From Streptomyces sparsogenes (GTDB lineage Bacteria > Actinomycetota > Actinomycetes > Streptomycetales > Streptomycetaceae), in the NCBI RefSeq assembly GCF_001704635.1, contig NZ_MAXF01000129.1, forward strand, positions 1-63,315: a stretch of DNA of 63,315 bases, read 5' to 3'. The notes beneath the pieces were generated by a model, which searched no databases, had not been told where the DNA came from, and saw only the letters and a program-made list of their open reading frames with translations. How positions within the stretch are numbered: the stretch's first letter is position 1; each line of letters begins with the position of its first letter. Positions 63,131 through 63,315 of the stretch are shown here, piece after piece. Both the position numbers and the translations under genes were made by a program.

Positions 63131-63315
63131 ATGAGCGAGACCCCCAAAACCCTCCTCCGCGGCGCCAAGGTCCTCGGCGGCGAGGCCCGTGACGTGCTGA
63201 TCGAGGGCGAGCGGATCGCCGCGGTCGGCACCGGCATCGAGGCGGGCGACGCCACCGTGATCGACGCCACCGTGATCGACGCCACCGGGCAGATCCTGCT
63301 GCCCTGCCCGGCCTG
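63131..63315 (+). CDS. pyrC: dihydroorotase, N-terminal fragment (cut by the window end; apparent frameshift)
   Basis: Residues 1-61 are visible. MSETPKTLLRGAKVLGGEA starts an amidohydrolase N-terminal barrel strand, and position directly behind pyrB supports dihydroorotase. A 15-bp in-frame duplication (63251-63265, 63266-63280) repeats the VIDAT codons. After GQILLP the family continues GLVDLHTH, but here TGCCC is repeated (63300-63304 and 63305-63309), giving LLPCPA and shifting GGCCTG out of frame. Only 6 bases follow, so the outcome cannot be seen. Confidence 0.8.
   Translation, partial: MSETPKTLLRGAKVLGGEARDVLIEGERIAAVGTGIEAGDATVIDATVIDATGQILLPCPA

Overview
The window is a high-GC actinobacterial chromosome segment, almost certainly Streptomyces. 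Codon third positions are nearly all G or C, GTG and TTG starts are frequent, and stop/start overlaps (ATGA, GTGA) are common. It carries two Streptomyces developmental markers, bldD with its full cyclic-di-GMP signature and ssgB. Most of it is conserved housekeeping DNA. The order of genes from ssgB to pyrB is, from memory, that of the SCO1541-to-SCO1486 region of S. coelicolor.

Layout. 1-178: tRNA-Cys and tRNA-Gly. 360-5873: a PabB-like/class IV aminotransferase pair, a tandem GNAT protein, a DsbA-like protein, small membrane proteins, a CGNR regulator and ssgB. 6065-12442: a PGPGW membrane protein, tRNA-Val(CAC), a carbohydrate ABC importer without its own ATPase behind LacI-type operator palindromes, a broken second tRNA-Val and small genes. 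12479-15477: an exonuclease and a DUF4365/unknown pair. 15669-25420: thrS, a HIT protein, a membrane protein, an EF-G-like GTPase, and a coupled phosphatidylinositol mannoside set (PI-phosphate synthase, acyltransferase, pimA). 25563-31057: LemA-like protein, pdxST, a YebC regulator, ruvCAB. 31249-38097: yajC-secD-secF-apt-relA. 38256-42711: DUF349 protein, cyclophilin, metallo-hydrolase, hisS. 43012-47814: VKOR, rarA, an iron-box-controlled DUF2470 protein, rpsD and two small membrane proteins. 47814-60508: alaS-ruvX-mltG-aroE-aroC-aroK-aroB-aroQ, a P-loop kinase, an M24 peptidase homologue, efp, nusB. 60672-61172: bldD on the minus strand. 61370-end: pyrR-pyrB-pyrC (cut by the window end).

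How they work together. The aro genes supply chorismate, which the PabB-like enzyme at the left end can use. SecDF-YajC forms the export accessory complex. RuvABC, RuvX and RarA handle recombination intermediates. RelA, PyrR and Apt are tied to nucleotide economy. BldD represses sporulation genes and SsgB recruits FtsZ.

No complete unknown multi-gene system is evident. The unusual signals are small: a lone type I-E CRISPR-like unit (29-32-29 nt) just after thrS; a tRNA-Val copy missing exactly the 5' strand of its anticodon stem; a kinase gene thrown out of frame by a 5-bp contraction in a 24-bp repeat; a 5-bp duplication that disrupts the start of pyrC; tandem re-duplication of the 3' ends of pimA, hisS and apt; and an M24 protein and an EF-G-like GTPase with altered key motifs.
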